Shown: piece after piece, positions 16,425-26,319 of the stretch
Layout: each line of letters begins with the position of its first letter
Position numbering within the stretch: the stretch's first letter is position 1
Assembly (NCBI RefSeq): GCF_012396235.1
Contig: NZ_JAAXPA010000018.1
Coordinates: 1 to 64,000 of the forward strand
DNA: 64,000 bases
Direction: 5' to 3'
Origin: Rhodococcus opacus
GTDB lineage: Bacteria; Actinomycetota; Actinomycetes; Mycobacteriales; Mycobacteriaceae
The notes under the pieces: model-generated
Database searches by the model: none
What the model was told of the DNA's origin: nothing
The model's input: the letters and a program-made list of their open reading frames with translations, nothing else
Position numbers and translations under genes: made by a program

Positions 16425-17956
16425 CGGTCGCGCAGCATCCGCAGGACGAGGATGGCGGTCGCGAACAGGATCACGGCCGTCGCGCCGGCGGCGACGTGCA
16501 TGCCGTCGACGAACGCCGACTGCGCGGACTCCAGGAACACCGACCGGGCCGCCTCGGGCAGGTGCTGGGCCTCCGCGACGGCGGCGCCGAGCGTGCCCTG
16601 GGCGGGCTCGACCTGTTCCGGCGGCAGCATCGACGTGTCGAGGCCGTTCCGGAAGATCGCCATGACGACGCTGCCGAGCACCGCGACGCCGAGTGCGATG
16701 CCGAGTTCGTATGCGGTCTCGGACACCGCGGAGGCGGCGCCGGCCCGTTCGGGCTCGACGGCGCTGACCACGAGGTCGGACGTCAGGGTCAGTGCGATAC
16801 CGACACCGGCGCCTGCGAGGCCGAAGCCGATCACGAACATCGTCGGGGCGCCGTCCACACCGAGCGTGAGCATCAGTGCCGCACCCACAGCCGCGATCGC
16901 GAGACCGCCGCCGAGCACGTGCGAGGTGGCCCACCGGCGCACCATCCAGGCCGCCGCGAGTGCGGTAATCGCGCTCATCAGCATGCCGGGCAACATCAGC
17001 ACACCGGATTCGAATGCGCTGTTGCCCAGCACCAACTGCAGGTACTGCGAGCCGAAGAACAGCACACCGGCCAGCGCGAAGATGGACAGCAGATTGGTGA
17101 GGACGGCGGTCGAGAACGCCGGCTTGGCGAACAGGCCGATGTCGATCATCGGGTCCTTCATCGCCTTCTGCCTGCGTACGAACACCACACCGGACACGAC
17201 GCCGACGAGTCCGACGACGAGGAGCACCGGGTCGACACCGTGCACCACGGTCTCCTTGACCGCGTACACCAACGGCAGCATCGTCGTCATCGACAGCGCC
17301 GCGCTGAGCAGGTCGAAGCGTCCCGGGGCGGGGTCCTTCGACTCGGGGATCACGAGCGGTCCCACGGCGATCAGAACCAGCATCACGGGGATGTTGATCA
17401 GGAACACCGAGCCCCACCAGAAGTGCTCGAGCAGCCAGCCGCCGATCAGCGGGCCCGCCGCGGTGCCGCCACCGGCCATCGCACCCCACACGCCGATGGC
17501 GAGGGTCCGCTGGCGCGGGTCGACGAAGATCGTGCGGATCAGACCGAGTGTCGCGGGCATCAGCGTCGCACCCGAGATTCCCTGCAGAACGCGGGCCGCG
17601 ATCAGCATCTCGGGTGTCGGCGACCACGCCGCGATCAGCGAGGCGATGCCGAATCCGGCGGCGCCGAGGAGCAGCAGGCGACGCCGCCCGATCCGGTCGC
17701 CGAGCGTGCCCATCGTGATGAGCAGGCCGGCGAGGACGAACGAGTAGACGTCGATGATCCACAGCAGCTGCGTGCTGCTGGGTTCGAGGTCGGCGCTGAT
17801 GAACGGCAGTGCGAGGTCGAGCACGGTGCCGTCGACGGCGATCAGGAGGACGGCGAAGGCCAGGACGACCAATCCGAGCCAGTCTCGGCGTGATGCGGAG
17901 GACTGACCTGGCGCGCCGTAGGCGTCGTTGATCCCGCGATCCGTGGAGACAGACAT
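16391..17956 (-). CDS. DHA2-family MFS drug efflux transporter
   Basis: A 521-residue membrane protein with about 14 hydrophobic helices, the EmrB/QacA type. The motif-A loop GTLGDRIGRRRLLLLG follows the second helix; an acidic residue in helix 1 (AVDGTVLDLALPFI) is the usual proton/cation site. It probably expels cationic drugs or other hydrophobic compounds using the proton gradient. A divergent TetR repressor starts 127 bases away and the gap holds inverted-repeat operators, an arrangement like mycobacterial lfrA-lfrR. Its last 34 bases overlap the end of treZ. Substrate range is unknown. Confidence 0.92.
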   Translation of the reverse strand: MSVSTDRGINDAYGAPGQSSASRRDWLGLVVLAFAVLLIAVDGTVLDLALPFISADLEPSSTQLLWIIDVYSFVLAGLLITMGTLGDRIGRRRLLLLGAAGFGIASLIAAWSPTPEMLIAARVLQGISGATLMPATLGLIRTIFVDPRQRTLAIGVWGAMAGGGTAAGPLIGGWLLEHFWWGSVFLINIPVMLVLIAVGPLVIPESKDPAPGRFDLLSAALSMTTMLPLVYAVKETVVHGVDPVLLVVGLVGVVSGVVFVRRQKAMKDPMIDIGLFAKPAFSTAVLTNLLSIFALAGVLFFGSQYLQLVLGNSAFESGVLMLPGMLMSAITALAAAWMVRRWATSHVLGGGLAIAAVGAALMLTLGVDGAPTMFVIGFGLAGAGVGIALTLTSDLVVSAVEPERAGAASAVSETAYELGIALGVAVLGSVVMAIFRNGLDTSMLPPEQVEPAQGTLGAAVAEAQHLPEAARSVFLESAQSAFVDGMHVAAGATAVILFATAILVLRMLRDRQGELSSTTNE

Positions 17957-18030
17957 TTATCTTCCTGCGACTTTCCGATTCGAGAGACTGACACGGTGAT
18001 GAACCGTCCAGCCGGTACAGTTCCGTTAAA

Positions 18031-18055
18031 TTACCGTGAACCGTCCGGACGGTAA
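18031..18055. promoter_or_regulatory. candidate TetR operator between efflux gene and its regulator
   Basis: The 14-bp perfect palindrome ACCGTCCGGACGGT (18040-18053) sits within wider arms TTACCGT (18031-18037) and ACGGTAA (18049-18055). A degenerate copy, ACCGTCCAGCCGGT, lies at 18003-18016. Both are in the 127-base gap between the divergent transporter and TetR genes, the expected place for a shared operator. Confidence 0.65.
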
Positions 18056-18083
18056 AGTTATTTCCCGGGTACAGTCCCTCTTC

Positions 18084-18608
18084 ATGGCTGCCGGTACGCG
18101 CGATCGAATACTCGACGCCCTCGAGAAGCTGCTGCTCGACGTGGGGATAGCCCAGGTGACCCTCGAAGCGGTCGCTACGGAGGCCGGGGTGTCCAAAGGC
18201 GGACTGCTCTACCACTTCCCCAGCAAGGAAGCGCTGCTCGCCGCCATGGTGCGCCGGCTCGGCGAACGGGCGGACGCCCAGCTCGCCGACGCCGTCTCCG
18301 GCGGCACCTCGCTGTCCGAGTGGTATCTGCAGGTTCCCGACGCGAGCACCACCGAGGAACTCGCCCTCTATCGTTCGACCATCGCCGCGCTACGGAGCGT
18401 CGACGGTCAGCACGACGAGATCCAGAAAGCCGTCACCGAGGTGATGCGCGGCTGGGACGAAGGTCTCCAGAGCGAGATCGACGACCCCGTGCAGGCCGAG
18501 ATCGTGCGGCTCGTCGGCGACGGGATCTACCTGTCCGCACTGCTCGGGCTCCCCATGCCCGAGCCCGAGCTGTACAACAAGGTGGTCGCGCGGCTGCTGC
18601 AGAAGTAG
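18084..18608 (+). CDS. TetR-family repressor of the adjacent efflux pump
   Basis: A 174-residue regulator with an N-terminal helix-turn-helix (AGTRDRILDALEKLLLDVGI, then TEAGVSKGGLLYHFPSKEAL, up to residue about 57). The ATG at 18084 (MAAGTRDRIL) is chosen; an upstream in-frame GTG at 18036 would put the coding start inside the palindromic operator, so it is unlikely. It is divergent from the DHA2 transporter and presumably represses it and itself until a ligand binds the C-terminal helical domain. The gene converges with ilvA, leaving only four bases between stops. Confidence 0.9.
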   Translation: MAAGTRDRILDALEKLLLDVGIAQVTLEAVATEAGVSKGGLLYHFPSKEALLAAMVRRLGERADAQLADAVSGGTSLSEWYLQVPDASTTEELALYRSTIAALRSVDGQHDEIQKAVTEVMRGWDEGLQSEIDDPVQAEIVRLVGDGIYLSALLGLPMPEPELYNKVVARLLQK

Positions 18609-18612
18609 CGGC

Positions 18613-19965
18613 TCAGGTGAGGTAGCGGTACGCGGGGCTCCCCGGCTCCAGGCGTTCCACCTGCATCCGGGACTGCTCCATCCGCTCGAGCAGGTCGCCG
18701 AGCCCCTCGGCCTTCCCCAGCTCGATACCCACCAGGGCGGCACCGGTCTCCCGGTTGTTGCGCTTCACGTACTCGAACAAGGTGATGTCGTCCTCGGGCC
18801 CGAGCACCTCGTCCAGGAAGCGGCGCAGCGCGCCCGGCTCCTGCGGGAAATCGACGAGGAAATAGTGCTTCAGGCCGAGATTCACCAGCGAGCGTTCCAG
18901 GATCTCGCCGTACCGCGAGACGTCGTTGTTGCCCCCGGAGATCAGGCACACCACCGTGGAACCCGGCTCGAACGTGATGTTGCCGAGGGCAGCCACCGAC
19001 AGGGCGCCCGCGGGCTCCGCGATGATGCCCTCGTTCTGATACAGCTCGAGCATCGTGGTGCACAACGCACCTTCGTCGAGGTTGGCCATCACGAAGCTCT
19101 CGGGATCGAGCCGGATCGTGGTCGACCGGTCGGACTGGCCCAGCGACGTGTGCGTCGCGACCTCGGCGCCGAGGGCGGACACCACGGCGTAGGGAAGGTC
19201 GCCGACCCGCTTCACCGACGCGCCGTCGACGAACGGGTCGATCTCCGTCAACGTCACGGGCCCACCGGCCACCAGGGCCGCCGTCATCGACGCCGCCCCC
19301 GTCGGCTCCACCCCCACGATGGCCGCATTGGGTGCGTGCGCACGCAGATACGTGGCGATGCCGGCGATGCATCCGCCGCCACCGACCGGGACCAGCACGG
19401 AATCGGGGGCCGCACCGAGCTGCGCGAGGATCTCGGCGGCGATGGTGCCCTGTCCGGCCGCGGTACGGGCGTCGTCGAACGGCGCCACCATAGTCGCGCC
19501 CGTCCGCCGCACATCGGCCGCGGCCGCAGCGGCAGCGGCGTCGTACGTCTCCCCCGTCAGGATCAGCTCGACGAACTCGCCGCCGTGCGCGCGGATGCGG
19601 TCACGCTTCTGCTTGGGGGTGTTCGACGGAACGTAGATGCGGCCCGTGATTTCCATTGTCCGGCAGGCGAATGCGACGCCCTGCGCATGGTTGCCCGCGC
19701 TGGCCGTCACCACTCCGGCCGCACGCTCGCCGGCATCGAGCTGGGCCATGAGGTTGTAGGCGCCGCGCAGCTTGTAGGAGCGGACGACCTGCAGGTCTTC
19801 GCGCTTGAGGTAGACGTTCGCGCCGGTCAGCGACGACAGGCGCTCGCTCCGCTGCAGCGGGGTCGCGTCGATCACGTGGGAAATTCGCTCGATGGCAGCG
19901 TCGATGTCGCCCACTGTCAGGGGCGAGGTGATGTTCTGGGCTGCGGTATCGGGCGATGTGGACAC
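18613..19965 (-). CDS. ilvA: threonine ammonia-lyase IlvA
   Basis: PLP enzyme deaminating L-threonine to 2-oxobutanoate, entry to isoleucine synthesis. From the GTG at 19965 the protein is 450 residues. It has the cofactor lysine K65 in VRSYKLRGAY, the phosphate-binding loop ASAGNHAQG, and a glycine-rich VGGGGCIAG. The C-terminal ACT-like region (HYFLVDFPQEPGALRRFL) points to isoleucine feedback control of the biosynthetic type. An ATG nine codons upstream (19992) would give 459 residues; the GTG aligns better with the family start. It lies 43 bases after a pyruvate oxidase-type gene on the same strand and may be co-transcribed with it. Confidence 0.94.
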   Translation of the reverse strand: MSTSPDTAAQNITSPLTVGDIDAAIERISHVIDATPLQRSERLSSLTGANVYLKREDLQVVRSYKLRGAYNLMAQLDAGERAAGVVTASAGNHAQGVAFACRTMEITGRIYVPSNTPKQKRDRIRAHGGEFVELILTGETYDAAAAAAAADVRRTGATMVAPFDDARTAAGQGTIAAEILAQLGAAPDSVLVPVGGGGCIAGIATYLRAHAPNAAIVGVEPTGAASMTAALVAGGPVTLTEIDPFVDGASVKRVGDLPYAVVSALGAEVATHTSLGQSDRSTTIRLDPESFVMANLDEGALCTTMLELYQNEGIIAEPAGALSVAALGNITFEPGSTVVCLISGGNNDVSRYGEILERSLVNLGLKHYFLVDFPQEPGALRRFLDEVLGPEDDITLFEYVKRNNRETGAALVGIELGKAEGLGDLLERMEQSRMQVERLEPGSPAYRYLT

Positions 19966-20008
19966 CCGGATATGTTCCCACTCTCCAGCCATGGGATACC
20001 AGTCGGGT

Positions 20009-21784
20009 TCAGCCGCGCGGATCGAACTGGGACGGTCGCGGCACGTTGCGGACATTCGACTTCGCCATCTTCACGGCCTCGCCGACACCGCCGTTCATCA
20101 CCATCTTCGACAGCGCCAACGCGAAACCGGTGACCTGCCCGCCCGTGATGGTCGGCGGCAGCGACAACGCCAGCGGGTCGGTGACCAGATCGACGAGCGC
20201 CGGTCCGTCGTGATCGAACGCCTGCCGCAGACCCGATTCGATGTCGGCCGGATCCTCGATCCGGCGGGCGAAGATGCCCAGTGCCGACGCCACCGCCGAG
20301 TAGTCGACGGGCGCGACGTCCACCCCGAAATCCGGCAGCCCGTCCACCAGCATTTCCAGCTTGACCATGCCCAGAGTGGAATTGTTGAACACCACGATCT
20401 TGACCGGGAGCCGGTACATCGCGACCGTCACCAGTTCTCCCAGCAGCATCGACAGCCCGCCGTCGCCCGACACGGAGACCACCTGCCTGCCCGGCGCGCA
20501 CACCTGGGCGCCGATCGCGTGCGGCAGGGCGTTCGCCATCGATCCGTGCAGGGCCGAGGACAGGAAACGCCGCGACCCGTTCGGCGTCAGGTAGCGCGCC
20601 GTCCAGACGTTCGACATTCCCGTGTCGGTGGTGAAGATCGCGTCCTCGGCGGCGAGGTCGTCGAGGATCGACGCCGCATATTCCGGGTGGATCGGGATGC
20701 GCTGCTTCGCGGGTTTCGTGTACGCACCGACCACTTTGTTCATCAGCGTCCGGTGCTTCTCGAGCATGTCGTCGAGGAATCGGCGATCGTCCTTCCGCCG
20801 GATCAACGGGGCTAGGGCACGCAGCGTGCTCGCCACGTCGCCGTGCACGGCCAGGTCGACGTTCGTTCTCCGGCCGATTCGCTGTGCGGCCCAGTCGATC
20901 TGCGCGGTGCGGACTCCGTCGGGCAGGAACTGGTTGTACGGGAAGTCGGTTCCGACGAGCAGCAGGAGGTCGGCGCCGTGCATGCCGTCGTGGGCCGCCC
21001 CGTATCCCAGCAGTCCCGTCATACCGACGTCGAAGGGGTTGTCGTACTGAATCCATTCCTTCCCGCGGAGCGTGTGGCCGATCGGCGCACCGATCGCGTC
21101 GGCCAGGCTCAGCAGCTCCTCGCGAGCCTCCCGCACGCCCTCGCCGGCGAAGATCGCGACCTTTCCCGCCCCGTTCACGGCGTCGGCGAGCGCCTGCACG
21201 TCGGCCTGGTCGGGCACGATCGCCGGTACGCCGGTGTGCGGCACCGACGGCGCCTTCCCCTCGGCGGGGCGGTCCGCGATGTCGCCCGGAAGGGTGATCA
21301 CCGCGACACCGGACAGCGCGGTCGCGTGCGCGATGGCGGACGCCGTCACGCGCGGCGCCTGGGCGGGACTGCCGATCAGCTCCGCGTACCGGGAGCATTC
21401 GACGAACAGGCGGTCCGGGTGGGTCTCCTGGAAGAAGCCGAGACCGATCTGCTCGCTCGGGATCTGCGCCGCGATCGCAAGTACGGGCGCCCCCGAGCGG
21501 TCCGCGTCGTAGAGACCGTTGATCAGGTGCAGATTTCCCGGACCGCACGAGCCGGCGCACACCGCCAGTTTGCCGGTGACCTGCGCCTCCGCTGCCGCGG
21601 CGAACGCGGCGGCCTCCTCGTGACGCACGTGGATCCAGTCGATTCCACCCTTCGCCGCGCCACCCGACCGCCGGACCGCGTCGACGACGGGATTGAGACT
21701 GTCGCCCACGATTCCGTAGATCCGCTGGACGCCGGCGTCCTGTAATTGACGTACCAGCTGATCGGCAACGGTTTTCGCTCTCAT
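20009..21784 (-). CDS. poxB: thiamine-diphosphate pyruvate:quinone oxidoreductase (PoxB/Pqo type)
   Basis: A 591-residue ThDP enzyme. The N-terminal PYR domain carries the catalytic glutamate in VRHEEAAAFAA; a central domain could bind FAD; the C-terminal PP domain has GDGGLSMLLGELVTVA through VVFNNSTLGMV (the GDG...NN ThDP/Mg motif). The start IYGIVGDSLNPVVDAVRRS and the order of motifs resemble PoxB/Pqo, which oxidise pyruvate to acetate and CO2 with electrons passed to quinone at the membrane surface. Acetolactate synthase-like or oxalyl-CoA-like activities cannot be excluded. It begins at ATG 21784, 54 bases after the deazaflavin-family gene and upstream of ilvA. Confidence 0.85.
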   Translation of the reverse strand: MRAKTVADQLVRQLQDAGVQRIYGIVGDSLNPVVDAVRRSGGAAKGGIDWIHVRHEEAAAFAAAAEAQVTGKLAVCAGSCGPGNLHLINGLYDADRSGAPVLAIAAQIPSEQIGLGFFQETHPDRLFVECSRYAELIGSPAQAPRVTASAIAHATALSGVAVITLPGDIADRPAEGKAPSVPHTGVPAIVPDQADVQALADAVNGAGKVAIFAGEGVREAREELLSLADAIGAPIGHTLRGKEWIQYDNPFDVGMTGLLGYGAAHDGMHGADLLLLVGTDFPYNQFLPDGVRTAQIDWAAQRIGRRTNVDLAVHGDVASTLRALAPLIRRKDDRRFLDDMLEKHRTLMNKVVGAYTKPAKQRIPIHPEYAASILDDLAAEDAIFTTDTGMSNVWTARYLTPNGSRRFLSSALHGSMANALPHAIGAQVCAPGRQVVSVSGDGGLSMLLGELVTVAMYRLPVKIVVFNNSTLGMVKLEMLVDGLPDFGVDVAPVDYSAVASALGIFARRIEDPADIESGLRQAFDHDGPALVDLVTDPLALSLPPTITGGQVTGFALALSKMVMNGGVGEAVKMAKSNVRNVPRPSQFDPRG

Positions 21785-21838
21785 CGGGCCTCCGGTCGGG
21801 GGACGGTCGAACGGCGAAGGACAGCGGCAGTGCGGGCG

Positions 21839-22273
21839 TCAGGCGGGTTCGAGCACGAACACCGGGATCTCCCGATCGGTATTCTTCTGATACTCGGCGT
21901 AGTCCGGGAACGCGGCGACGGCGCGGTCCCACCAAGCGGTCTTCTCCTCGCCCGTCACCTCACGGGCCACCATGTCCTGTGTGGTCGAGCCGTCGCGGAG
22001 TTCGACGTGCGGCTCGGCCTTCACGTTGTAGTACCAGACCGGGTTCTTGGGTGCGCCGCCGAGCGAGGCGACGATCGCGTACGTCCCGTCGTGTTCGACA
22101 CGCATCAACGGCGTCTTGCGGAGTTTGCCGGATTTCGCGCCGCGCGTGGTCAGCAGGACGACGGGCCTGCCGCCCAGCGTCGTGCCCTCGGCTCCATCGG
22201 TGGATTCCATCAACTCGGCCTGATCTGCTGCCCACTTGGACGGACTGGGCTCGTATTCACCTGTGAGTGGCAT
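21839..22273 (-). CDS. F420-dependent nitroreductase-family (DUF385/Ddn-like) protein
   Basis: A 144-residue split-barrel flavin/deazaflavin protein. The conserved segments are [36 protein letters not shown] and a late [19 protein letters not shown], all typical of Ddn-like proteins that use coenzyme F420. The start at ATG 22273 ([12 protein letters not shown]) agrees with family N-termini; the frame is open upstream but lacks similarity. F420 use is an expectation from the family in mycolic-acid actinomycetes. It is upstream of the poxB-type gene on the same strand and divergent from a small membrane protein gene. Confidence 0.88.
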   Translation of the reverse strand: MPLTGEYEPSPSKWAADQAELMESTDGAEGTTLGGRPVVLLTTRGAKSGKLRKTPLMRVEHDGTYAIVASLGGAPKNPVWYYNVKAEPHVELRDGSTTQDMVAREVTGEEKTAWWDRAVAAFPDYAEYQKNTDREIPVFVLEPA

Positions 22274-22444
22274 GCGTCCAGTCAACACCTGATCCGCGAC
22301 AACGCGCCACCGATTCCACCGAACGAGCGCACATGCGAAGAACCGCATCCGATTGTTCGTTGCGCCGAACTCCGGGTTCCGAGTACCCTGATCCCACGCG
22401 GGGGACGTCCGCTCCCCCGACCCGCGCCAGTGAGGTGACCTGCG

Positions 22445-22681
22445 ATGACGACACACGACGCATGGGTGCGCCGCGAGGTTCGCCGCCGCGGCCCCGCCCG
22501 GACCGTCGACATCGCCGGCGCCGAATGGCCCCTCTACAAGCTCGAAGCGCTGGCCGTCGCTCTGCTGGTCTTCGTCACGATCCTCGTCGTCACCCAGACG
22601 CTGCAGGCGGCCGTACTCACCGCCGCCGCGGTGGCCGTCGTGGTGTGGTGGGCGCGGCGCCTCTTCCCGCCGCGCCCCTAG
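22445..22681 (+). CDS. small membrane protein
   Basis: A 78-residue protein. The N-terminal third is polar and basic ([19 protein letters not shown]); residues about 33-72 form two closely spaced hydrophobic segments ([16 protein letters not shown] and [16 protein letters not shown]) ending in RRLFPPRP. The ATG follows GAGGTGACCTGCG, a good ribosome-binding site. It converges with dnaE (gap 3 bases). No family is recognised; I infer an inner-membrane hairpin protein. Confidence 0.75.
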   Translation: MTTHDAWVRREVRRRGPARTVDIAGAEWPLYKLEALAVALLVFVTILVVTQTLQAAVLTAAAVAVVVWWARRLFPPRP

Positions 22682-22684
22682 CCG

Positions 22685-25600
22685 TCACACGGACAGGCAG
22701 CTCGGTCCGAGCAGCGCCTTGAGATCGCCCATCAACGCCGACGACGGTTCCACCCGGAGCACGTCGTCGACCTTCCACAACGTGACCTCGGTGCCGCCGA
22801 TCAACCGCACGTGGACGTCCGACGTGCCCGGATGGCGCGTGAGCACCTGACGCAACGCGCCGATCTTGTCCTTGGTGCACTGACGCAGCGGCAGACTGAC
22901 CGCCAGCGGCTTCGCGACCCCCACTGCCGAGAGATCCGGCACCGCAAGGTCGTTGGCGATGAGTGAGATCCGATCGTCACGAATCGACACTCGCGCCTTG
23001 ACGAGCACGACGGAGTCCTCCGTGACATCCATCCCGTAGACCGAGTAGGCCTGCGGGAAGAACAGCACCTCGATACCACCGGTCAGATCCTCGAGCTGCG
23101 CGGACGCCCAGGTGAGACCGTTCTTGTTGATCCTCCGGTTCACCGACGCGAGGATCCCGCCGACGGTGACCTGGGTGCCGTCCTTGATGTCGCCTTCGAG
23201 GATGGTCGGGATCGCGGTGTCGGACTGCGCCGACAGCACGTGTTCGACGCCGTTGAGCGGGTGCCCGGACACGTACAGTCCCAGCATTTCCCGTTCCAGC
23301 GCCAACCGGTGCTTCGAGTCCCACTCTTCCTCGGGGATCTTCACGTTGAACACCGAGGAGATCGACTCGTCGGCGTCGTCGCCGCCGAAGAGGTCGAACT
23401 GTCCGATCGCCTCCGCCTTCTTGGTGCCCATCACCGCGTCGATGGCGTCGGCGTGGACGAGCATGAGTCCCTTGCGCGGATGACCCAGCGAGTCGAACCC
23501 GCCTGCCTTGATCAGCGATTCGGTGACCTTCTTGGAGCAGGCGGCGGCGTCGATCTTGTTGAGGTAGTCGGAGAAGTCGACGAACTTGGACTTCTCCTTG
23601 CGCGCCTTGATGATCGAGCCCACGACGTTGGCGCCGACGTTGCGGACGGCGCCCATGCCGAACCGGATGTCCTCACCGACGGAGGCGAAGTTGACCTCCG
23701 ATTCGTTGACGTCCGGCGGCAGCACGGTGATACCCATCTTGCGGCAGTCCGCGAGGTAGATGGCGGCCTTGTCCTTGTCGTCACCGACCGAGGTGAGCAG
23801 ACCGGCCATGTACTCGGCCGGATAGTTGGCCTTGAGGTACCCGGTCCAGAACGACACCAGGCCGTACCCGGCCGCGTGCGACTTGTTGAACGCGTACCCG
23901 GCGAACGGGAGGATGGTGTCCCACAGCGCCTTGATGGCGGGCTCGGAGAATTCGTTGGCGAGCATGCCCTCGCGGAAGCCGGCATACGCCTCCTCCAGCA
24001 CCGAGAGCTTCTTCTTACCCATGGCTCGGCGGAGAATGTCGGCCTGTCCGAGCGAATACCCGGCCACCTTCTGAGCGATCTGCATGATCTGCTCCTGGTA
24101 GACGATCAGGCCGTACGTGTCGGCCAGGATCTCCTTCAGGGGCTCCTCGAGCTCCGGGTGGATGGGTTTGACCTCTTGCCGCCCGTTCTTGCGGTCGGCG
24201 TAGTCGTTGTGCGCGTTCATGCCCATCGGACCGGGCCGGTACAGAGCGAGCACCGCGACGATGTCTTCGAAGCCGGTGGGCTGCATGCGGCGCAGCAGGT
24301 CGCGCATCGCGCTCCCGTCGAGCTGGAACACGCCGAGAGTGTCTCCGCGGGAGAGCAGTTCGTACGTGGCCGGGTCGTCGAGCGCGAGGGTGTCGAGATC
24401 GAGGTCGATCCCCCGGTTCGCCTTGATGTTGTCGATGGCGTCACCGATGACGGTGAGGTTCCGCAGTCCGAGGAAGTCCATCTTCAGCAGGCCGATGGCC
24501 TCGCACGACGGGTAGTCCCAGCCGGTGATGATGGCACCGTCCTGGGCGCGCTTCCACACGGGAATCGCGTCCATCAGCGGTTCGGACGACATGATCACCG
24601 CGCAGGCGTGAACGCCGGCGTTACGGATCAGGCCCTCGAGCCCCTTGGCCGTCTGGTAGATCTTCGCGACGTCCGGGTTGGAGTCGATGAGGGCGCGAAC
24701 CTCCACCGCTTCCTTGTAGCGCTCGTGGTTCGGGTCGGTGATGCCGGAAACCGAGATGTCCTTGGCCATGATCGGCGGCGGCAGCGCCTTCGTGATCTGG
24801 TCGGCGATCGCGAAACCGGGCTGGCCGAACTGGACTCGGGCGGAGTCCTTGATGGCCGCCTTCGTCTTGATGGTGCCGAACGTGATGACCTGGGCGACGC
24901 GGTCGCTGCCCCACTTGTCCGTCGCGTAGCGCACCATCTCGCCGCGACGGCGATCGTCGAAGTCGATATCGATATCGGGCATGGAGACGCGTTCGGGGTT
25001 CAAAAACCGCTCGAACAGCAGGCCGTGCGGGATGGGGTCGATGTTGGTGATGCCCATCGCGTAGGCGACGAGCGAACCGGCCGCCGAGCCTCGGCCGGGG
25101 CCGACGCGGATGCCGACCTCCCGCGCGTGGTTGATGAGGTCGCCGACGACGAGGAAGTAGGCGGGGAAACCCATTTCGAGGATGACGCCGATCTCGTAGT
25201 CGGCGCGGGCGAGGTACTCCTCGGGCGGTCCGTCGGGGAACCGGCGGTCCAGTCCGCGCATGACCTCCTTGCGCAGCCAGGTGCCCTGCGTCTCGCCCTC
25301 GGGGACCGGGAAGATCGGCATCCGGTCGTGGTGCGCCCACACGTCGTCGTACGACTGGACCCGCTCGGCGATCAGCAGTGTGTTGTCGCACGCGCCGGGC
25401 ACTTGGTCGTCCCACAGCGCGCGCATCTCCGCGGCCGGCTTCAGGTAGTAGCCGTCGCCGTCGAACTTGAACCGGGTGGGGTCGGACAACGTCTTACCGG
25501 TCTGGATGCAGAGGAGCGCCTCGTGGTTCTCCGCGGCTTCCTTGGTGACGTAGTGGCAGTCGTTGGTGGCGAGCGGCGGAATCTCGAGCTTCTTGCTGAT

Positions 25601-26221
25601 CTCGAGCAGGCCCTCACGCACTCGTCGCTCGATCGACAGTCCGTGGTCCATCAGCTCGAGGAAGAAATTGTCCTTGCCCCAGATCTCCTGCCACTTGGCG
25701 GCGGCCTCGAGCGCCTCGCGGTCGTGGCCGAGTCGCAGCCGGGTCTGGATCTCACCGGACGGGCAGCCCGTGGTCGCGATGATGCCCTCGTGGTGGGTGG
25801 CGATGAGCTCTTCGTCCATCCGCGCCCACTTGCCGAGCTGGCCCTCGATCGACGCGAGCGAGGACAGCTTGAACAGGTTCCGCAGACCGGTCGCGTTCTC
25901 CGCGACCATCGTCATGTGGGTGTACGCGCCGCTACCGGAGACGTCGTCGGACTTCTGGCTGCGGTCGCCCCACAGCACGCGCTTGGTGTTGAAGCGGGAC
26001 TCGGGCGCGATGTACGCCTCGATGCCGATGATCGGCTTGATGCCCTGCTTCTTCGCCACGTTGTAGAACTCGCTGGCGCCGTACATGTTGCCGTGGTCGG
26101 TCATGCCGACCGCCGACATCCCCAGTCGCTCGGCCTCTTCGAACAGGGGGCCGACCTTGGCCGCACCGTCGAGCATCGAGTACTCGGTGTGATTGTGCAG
26201 ATGTACGAACGAGTCAGCCAC
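22685..26221 (-). CDS. dnaE: DNA polymerase III alpha subunit DnaE (DnaE1)
   Basis: Replicative polymerase catalytic subunit. The 1178-residue protein begins at GTG 26221 with an N-terminal PHP domain ([13 protein letters not shown]; metal ligands around residues 7-11), which in actinobacterial DnaE1 supplies 3'-5' proofreading. A C-family palm follows with [17 protein letters not shown] and the catalytic Asp motif [13 protein letters not shown]. The beta-clamp and OB regions lie near the C-terminus ([16 protein letters not shown]). Length is standard for DnaE1 and longer than DnaE2/ImuC types. It is single, convergent with the small membrane protein gene, and about 100 bases downstream of the rarD-type gene. 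Confidence 0.97.
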   Translation of the reverse strand: MADSFVHLHNHTEYSMLDGAAKVGPLFEEAERLGMSAVGMTDHGNMYGASEFYNVAKKQGIKPIIGIEAYIAPESRFNTKRVLWGDRSQKSDDVSGSGAYTHMTMVAENATGLRNLFKLSSLASIEGQLGKWARMDEELIATHHEGIIATTGCPSGEIQTRLRLGHDREALEAAAKWQEIWGKDNFFLELMDHGLSIERRVREGLLEISKKLEIPPLATNDCHYVTKEAAENHEALLCIQTGKTLSDPTRFKFDGDGYYLKPAAEMRALWDDQVPGACDNTLLIAERVQSYDDVWAHHDRMPIFPVPEGETQGTWLRKEVMRGLDRRFPDGPPEEYLARADYEIGVILEMGFPAYFLVVGDLINHAREVGIRVGPGRGSAAGSLVAYAMGITNIDPIPHGLLFERFLNPERVSMPDIDIDFDDRRRGEMVRYATDKWGSDRVAQVITFGTIKTKAAIKDSARVQFGQPGFAIADQITKALPPPIMAKDISVSGITDPNHERYKEAVEVRALIDSNPDVAKIYQTAKGLEGLIRNAGVHACAVIMSSEPLMDAIPVWKRAQDGAIITGWDYPSCEAIGLLKMDFLGLRNLTVIGDAIDNIKANRGIDLDLDTLALDDPATYELLSRGDTLGVFQLDGSAMRDLLRRMQPTGFEDIVAVLALYRPGPMGMNAHNDYADRKNGRQEVKPIHPELEEPLKEILADTYGLIVYQEQIMQIAQKVAGYSLGQADILRRAMGKKKLSVLEEAYAGFREGMLANEFSEPAIKALWDTILPFAGYAFNKSHAAGYGLVSFWTGYLKANYPAEYMAGLLTSVGDDKDKAAIYLADCRKMGITVLPPDVNESEVNFASVGEDIRFGMGAVRNVGANVVGSIIKARKEKSKFVDFSDYLNKIDAAACSKKVTESLIKAGGFDSLGHPRKGLMLVHADAIDAVMGTKKAEAIGQFDLFGGDDADESISSVFNVKIPEEEWDSKHRLALEREMLGLYVSGHPLNGVEHVLSAQSDTAIPTILEGDIKDGTQVTVGGILASVNRRINKNGLTWASAQLEDLTGGIEVLFFPQAYSVYGMDVTEDSVVLVKARVSIRDDRISLIANDLAVPDLSAVGVAKPLAVSLPLRQCTKDKIGALRQVLTRHPGTSDVHVRLIGGTEVTLWKVDDVLRVEPSSALMGDLKALLGPSCLSV

Positions 26222-26319
26222 GTGCGCCTCTCTGAAGGTCTGGGAGCCTCACGAGTGTAGGCCCTCGGACCGACAGCACCGGTCGCCGACGGCGGATGTC
26301 GGAGAAGTCGTGACGCGAG

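Noticed and set aside
18036..18083. Upstream GTG start for the efflux regulator
   Set aside because: It would place the coding start inside the palindromic operator and add residues without TetR similarity.
23240..26260. 1006-codon open frame opposite dnaE
   Set aside because: Mirror frame of a highly conserved polymerase gene; no own ribosome-binding site or motifs.
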